Source: Adiantum capillus-veneris (taxonomy: Eukaryota; Streptophyta; Polypodiopsida; Polypodiales; Pteridaceae). From it: 64,000 bases of DNA. The notes beneath the pieces were generated by a model. It made no database searches, was not told the DNA's origin, and was given only the letters and a program-made list of their open reading frames with translations. The stretch spans positions 112,344,477 through 112,408,476 of the forward strand of contig CM043949.1 of assembly GCA_014529385.2 (NCBI GenBank), given 5' to 3'. Shown one piece after another: positions 59,692 to 64,000 of the stretch; the first letter of the stretch is position 1, and every line of letters starts with the position of its first letter. Made by a program: the position numbers and the translations under genes.

Positions 59692-60220
59692 AAAGAATAG
59701 GTAATGCACTTGTGCGAAGACGTAAAGATTTCCCATAGGGTTAACCGTGTAACTCCATTCGACCCACATGTTCTCCATTTCTTAGTAGAAATGGCACTTT
59801 CCTTAGGAGAGATAAGGTGTCTCAACATGACTAACGTGTTCTCTGGTTCTGCTATCCCCATTCTTTCAGGACTATCCTATAAACTTCTTCTTCTTGAATA
59901 TTCCAAGCCATCAACAATTTCAAAACAAGTTTTGCTATATATACTTATAGCTTTATCTGTGGCTAATCACAAGAACTTCTTGGATTTCTTCATTATTACT
60001 CAAAATTATCTTCCAATCAATGTCCCAAAAATTAATTCTTTTTGTGGTAGCTACCTTACCCAATCTTACTCCTTATTACCAAGCTTAAGGGAGAATGATA
60101 AATAAAGCTCAATAAAAGTTTCATCCATGCCACTTTTATGTGTCTTCGCACAAGTGCATGCGTCTTCATTCATTTATGCCCCTTCCATACATCTTCGCAC
60201 AAGTGCATTACCTATTCTTT
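59692..60220. mobile_element. 529 bp element with perfect 29 bp terminal inverted repeats
   Basis: Left end AAAGAATAGGTAATGCACTT and the next 9 bp (to 59720) are exactly inverted at 60192-60220. A third partial copy (CTTCGCACAAGTGCAT) lies at about 60141. Size and structure suggest a MITE or foldback element, but no target duplication is evident (CCGT left, CACA right). A 133-codon + strand frame (59704-60105) starts inside the left repeat; its coding status is doubtful. Confidence 0.65.
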
Positions 60221-60560
60221 CACAAATTTCTATATCGTTCATTTCCAACTTTACTCACACTTTGCACTTGCTTAAATCCTAGGGAAAAGTATAGGTTTTT
60301 GGAAATAAGAGCTCCCTAAAATATTCCAGCATAGCGAGCCTTCGCTCTAGCATAGCAATTTTCATCCTCTCATAGATAAGCCAGTGAACTTCTTCTGGCA
60401 GATCCCAAGCCATCTTGAAAAATTTTGAATAATTTATTGGAACATCAAGACTTCATTTTGTAATATAATTGAAATTTGGGTGCTACACTGAGTTGTTTTT
60501 CTCTCATGCATTAATCTTAAATCCAAAATTCTAAATTCCAAGGTCCAAGATTCAAAATTA

Positions 60561-60573
60561 GACTCTGATACCA
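60561..60573 (-). other. Primer binding site (initiator Met tRNA) of the gypsy element
   Basis: The minus strand reads TGGTATCAGAGTC two bases after the LTR end CCCTCTCA. Confidence 0.85.
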
Positions 60574-60575
60574 CT

Positions 60576-61240
60576 TGAGAGGGCCATACCCAGACTCGAC
60601 CCCACTCAGCTTCCTCAGTCCTCCAAACCGTTCCAGGGAATGACGTAGATCTATCTGTAGGTATCCCTCCCACTTGGGACCGACACTCAGACAGAACTCT
60701 GGCCTATTTCGAATGCCACCCAAGGGGGTACATCCCTTCATTCAATGATTCTATCCGCTTCTCATAATCAATCTGTCCTTGACAGCTTTCTACACCCAAA
60801 ATCGTGGTCCTTAGTCTCGATTCTCATAATCAATCTGTCCTTGACAGCTTTCTACACCCAAAATCGTGGTCCTTAGTCTTGATTCTCTTGATCTTTAACT
60901 TGAGGATCTGCTCTTGCTTTCTTGTTCTCTCTTGGTTCATGGCGATAACCCCTTTTTCCTGACAAGCAGGTACGTCAGTTATCACTTTCCCCTAAGAAGA
61001 GGGATCTTCCAATCCTACCTGGTCTCACTCGTCCCCGGTTACCAATTTTTATCCCACGTAGTCCTAGAGTTTAACATACAAAATTTAAATCAACATCCGG
61101 CCATCTGACCCTCCGGATCCGTCCACCCACCGAACCATTTCATGAAAATCCCTTCCCGAGGTAGTACTTAACTACTACAAAATCAGGAAGACAGCAGTCT
61201 ACCAGACATCATCAAACAACAAGCAACATGCAATCTGTTG
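60576..61240 (-). repeat. Truncated 5' LTR of the gypsy element
   Basis: Matches 53783-54400 closely, including a local duplication here of the segment AATCTGTCCTTGACAGCTTT (60769-60790 and 60829-60850). Homology ends after AACATGCAATCTGTTG. The remaining 2.4 kb of LTR is absent. Confidence 0.85.
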
Positions 61241-61263
61241 TATAGGTCAGAATTGAGGATATT

Positions 61264-62691
61264 TTAAAACCATTGTTGTAGTGATTTACCCACTGCTTGT
61301 GTAGTGGGTACACCTTTTGTAGAGTTGACTGCAACTTTCCCACGCTTACCCTTACCACCTTTCAACTTGCTGGCCTTTTCACCCTTGCCCTCACTTCCCA
61401 TTGAGACTTTACTGTGGCAGCAATAAATGTATGGAAAGAGGGTCATTGCACCTTGCTTGCACCCTAACATACACTTGCGTGTTTTCAAGTCTATTGTCAA
61501 ATGCCACTCAATTTGGAACGTTCCAAGACCTAAAACATGGAATCTTTGTCCTTCTTGTTGTTGCCGAATGACATCAATGATTGCGGTGTGATTGAAATAC
61601 CATTTCAAAGCCTCATGTGTCTCATGTGAGAGATGAAAAGCTACCAGCCACCAAATATTCTTTATGATTGAACACCTAAACACATGTTTCCATTCTCATT
61701 GGCATTTAGCTCGACATTGACACCCGCCAATGCCCTGCTCATCAGCGTAACGCTTACCCTCTTGAGCCGTTGACCTTTAACAACTTGGCACTCATCAAGC
61801 TTCATAACAAATATCAGTTTTCCATCACACTCTTCTTGTGTCAACCCATAAATCTTATCATTGACTCTTGGATCTTCAACAAGTCAACATACACATTGTT
61901 TAACTCGTTGTAGAAGAAGAATTTGTTGTCTTCTAATGGCATGTCATCCTCCACATACTGAAATCCGTCCCACAAGCTTGCAACATCATTATTAGCGCAC
62001 TTTTTTGCAACACTAACACTGTAAGGTGTTGGCAAAAACCTAAACAAACCTTTTGTCTGATGATCGAGTGTGACACTTCTATACAAAGCTTCCTAGGCCT
62101 TGAAACTTATTCATGCACTGTCACACACCTCCATCATCTCTTGAGGCAACGCAATGCACTTTAGCTCACTGAAATACTTTTGCCACAAAAAATTAGCAAT
62201 GCCAGCATTGGATGGATCATCCAATAGCTCAACCAACTCCTTTGGCTTGATGATATGCTGCAGTAGACCACGTCCTGTTGTTTGAGCATCGGAATGGATT
62301 CCCATCATCATTCGAGCCAAGTTTCTGCATTAAATTAACGTTACACCAACCTACAAAACATGTAGAAAAACAAAATCTTGCATTCGTATGCTTACCGAAT
62401 TTGACAAACATGTTTCTTTGAGCTCCACCACTTGAGGATAGCAAGGACATCGCTTGTCTCTTGAACTTACAAATGTGGTAGCCCAGGGGAACGTGTGTGA
62501 GATGATAGATTCACCGATGCATATCCCGTGAAGGGTGTTGTAATTGAACATAATTGTCTACTCAACACTCCTGCTCTTTTTTGTTGCTGTACTTTTTCAT
62601 TGAGATTCACCATCTCATCATTTAGCTGCTTCGTCTTCTTGTTGGCTTCCTCACTAACTTGTCGTAGATCTTTTGCGGACTTCTCTTGCAA
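61264..62691 (-). pseudogene. Unrecognised decayed protein, coiled-coil start
   Basis: The minus strand begins with a coiled coil (LRQVSEEANKKTKQLNDEMV, about 62670-62610). Then come RMMMGIHSDAQTTGRGLLQH, GIANFLWQKYFSELKCIALP (about 62200), and SVTLDHQTKGLFRFLPTPYS. Next are FVMKLDECQVVKGQRLKRVS (about 61815) and IEWHLTIDLKTRKCMLGCKQ, ending in a Lys/Gly-rich tail. Stops and frame changes separate the blocks. I do not recognise the family. The order 'Asp-containing strand ... IEWxLxxDxKxxxCMxGxK ... CC' loosely resembles uncharacterised proteins of animal repeats, which is a weak impression only. It abuts the truncated gypsy LTR. Confidence 0.4.
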
Positions 62692-62699
62692 TGATGATT

Positions 62700-63187
62700 A
62701 GGCAGCAAGAGATGTTTACTTGCTTCCCTTTCATTGACAAAAGCTAAATACGATCTCCAGCAGTAGCCAGATAGTCTGTCTCTTCGTAGCTAACCTGCAG
62801 CATTGGGATTTGATGTGTCAAGTCTCACAGTAGCGTACTCCTGCTCCAAATCAGTGTTTAATCGATATCTTTTTGGGCTATTAGTAATGTCTTATAGTGG
62901 AGGGCGATTGAATGACATGTTTGTTAGATAATCAAGCAAGTTAGAAAGAGAATGTGTAATGGTGACTACTGCAAGCAGGGAAAGCTGGCTATGGAGGGAA
63001 AAAGTGGAGAGTACTCAGTGATAATAGAAAATGATTATGTTGTGGAGAGAAGAAAGAGAGGGGGTGTTGCTCAATCTCATTTGAATTCAAAATTTTGATC
63101 ATGAGAGCTTTAGAGAGAGAAATGTTGTTGCACACAGAGGTATTGGAGTTTTCCATTGCTCTCACCTAGAGCTAGAGTGGGATAAGC

Positions 63188-63274
<87 letters not shown>

Positions 63275-63735
63275 AGGGAGTGGGGGAGAGAGATAAAGAC
63301 ATTAAAGGAAGAGAGTGGGAGAGAGAGAGAGTAGATCTTCTACCTTGGAGGATCTGCACTTTCTATCAGATGTAGGTAGCATAGAATGTCCTCTTTATGA
63401 TTGGGTGGTGGAAGTTACAAGAGAGAAAAGGGGGGGAAAGAGAAAGATTTGGCTCACATTTTAGAGAGAGAATGCAATGAGAGAATATGCAAAATCTGCT
63501 TTTTTTACAAAGAGAGCTGAAATGTGCTTCTTTTAATGAGAACTAAGTGAGAGAGAGTGCTTTATGTTTTAGAGAGAGAGGAGATAGATGAGAAAAAGAC
63601 ATTTTAAAATTCAATTACCACCTCTCTTTTGGGTTAAAATAGCCTATTTTCAAATATAAAATATACAAATGGTATTTTTAAAAATCTCAGCATAGGCCGT
63701 TTTGCCCTCTCTTTTACGCTTGGTCAAACTTGGCT
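62700..63735. other. No gene; AG-rich sequence and microsatellite
   Basis: A GA run at 63190-63262 continues into purine-rich imperfect GA/GGA sequence to about 63330. TTTTAGAGAGAGA-like strings recur (63110, 63460, 63570). Confidence 0.5.
63190..63262. repeat. (GA)n microsatellite, about 73 bp
   Basis: A pure GA run followed by a degenerate GGGA-rich tail. Confidence 0.97.
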
Positions 63736-63759
63736 TAAGCTTTAAGCATTTCCTTAAAC

Positions 63760-64000
63760 TGCCAAATAAAGAGGCCCTCCTATACCCCATTCCCTTCTTA
63801 ACATTCAAAGTTCTACGAGGAGTATGATTGAATTTATCAATAACCCAGTTCCACCTATGATTGAATCTGGCATTGAAACCCATTGGAATTACTAGGAATC
63901 TGAAAAGTTCTCAATCAATAATTGGTTGACATCTAGCTTATGTAACCACTGCATAGTATGTCCCTTCTGATACTATGAAACTAGCCTTATCATGATTTAT
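63760..64000 (-). pseudogene. LINE reverse-transcriptase fragment, continues off the window
   Basis: The minus strand reads IPMGFNARFNHRWNWVIDKF and NHTPRRTLN. The nucleotides before it (GTATCAGAAGGGACATACTATG) match the + strand copy at about 48208 (GTATCAGAAGGGACATGCCATG). This is the same LINE family as 47985-49080, in opposite orientation, and it is cut by the window edge. Confidence 0.8.

Larger units (their letters stand above)
53783..61240 (-). mobile_element. Ty3/gypsy element with a 3.08 kb 3' LTR, decayed
   Basis: The 3' LTR is 53783-56866. Its minus-strand start TGTAAGGTCCCTCC is preceded by a purine-rich TTGTTGGGAAGTT. Its end, CCCTCTCA, matches the end of a truncated 5' LTR at 60576-61240. 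That copy is followed on the minus strand by AG and the primer site TGGTATCAGAGTC. Pol remains (RNase H edge, integrase) are at about 58690-57650. Gag, protease and most of RT are missing. The RNase H to integrase join lacks the zinc-binding H2C2 segment. The 5' LTR loses homology at about 61240. Confidence 0.78.

Overview
The window looks like nuclear DNA from a land plant, most likely a seed plant with a large, repeat-rich genome. The evidence is an intron-containing plant-style lipid gene, plant LINEs with DUF4283/CCHC ORF1 and zf-RVT-tailed ORF2, hAT (BED/DUF659-type) transposase remains, and LTR retrotransposons primed by initiator-Met tRNA (TGGTATCAGAG). AG/CT microsatellites are unusually frequent. 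I cannot name the species. Almost everything here is transposable-element sequence in various states of decay, nested several layers deep; I see one apparently intact host gene.

Layout. 1-9.4 kb: a dead hAT transposase gene on the + strand, split inside its BED zinc finger by a 5.6 kb LTR element that carries no recognisable gag or pol. 9.8-11.65 kb: two unrecognised minus-strand coding relics, one of them the catalytic loop and C-lobe of a protein-kinase-like fold. 11.7-15.2 kb: no gene, with SINE-like and primer-binding-site fragments. 15.2-17.6 kb: the integrase end of a Ty3/gypsy element and probably its 3' LTR. 17.76-28.86 kb: a minus-strand gypsy element with 0.9 kb LTRs, a leader with palindromic repeats, an extra ORF before gag, a gag-protease region, a Copia fragment fused in frame to the protease, and a long coiled-coil ORF before the 3' LTR. 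A 2.4 kb piece of it is repeated almost perfectly at 28.95-31.34 kb. 31.3-38.1 kb: mostly decayed non-coding DNA, including an old relative of the long LTR at 53.8 kb. 38.15-42.1 kb: a full-length but disabled LINE ORF2.

45.58-47.37 kb is the single convincing host gene: a four-exon 3-ketodihydrosphingosine reductase (KDSR/TSC10 type, second step of sphingoid-base synthesis at the ER) on the minus strand. All introns are GT-AG and phase-consistent, and they predict 336 residues. A GA tract runs directly into its start codon and a SINE-like sequence lies in intron 2. 48-52.65 kb holds pieces of two more LINEs. 53.78-61.24 kb is a minus-strand Ty3/gypsy element with a 3.08 kb 3' LTR full of internal tandem repeats, a decayed integrase and an inverted-repeat insertion. 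61.26-62.69 kb is another unrecognised decayed coding region. The right edge has a second copy, in opposite orientation, of the LINE family seen at 48 kb.

Only the lipid gene gives pathway-level biology. The remainder records successive insertions: an LTR element into hAT, a Copia piece inside gypsy, and a gypsy element into another element's coiled-coil ORF. The least familiar material is the kinase-like relic with its neighbour, the decayed protein at 61-62.7 kb, and the palindromic leader repeats of the 17.8-28.9 kb element.
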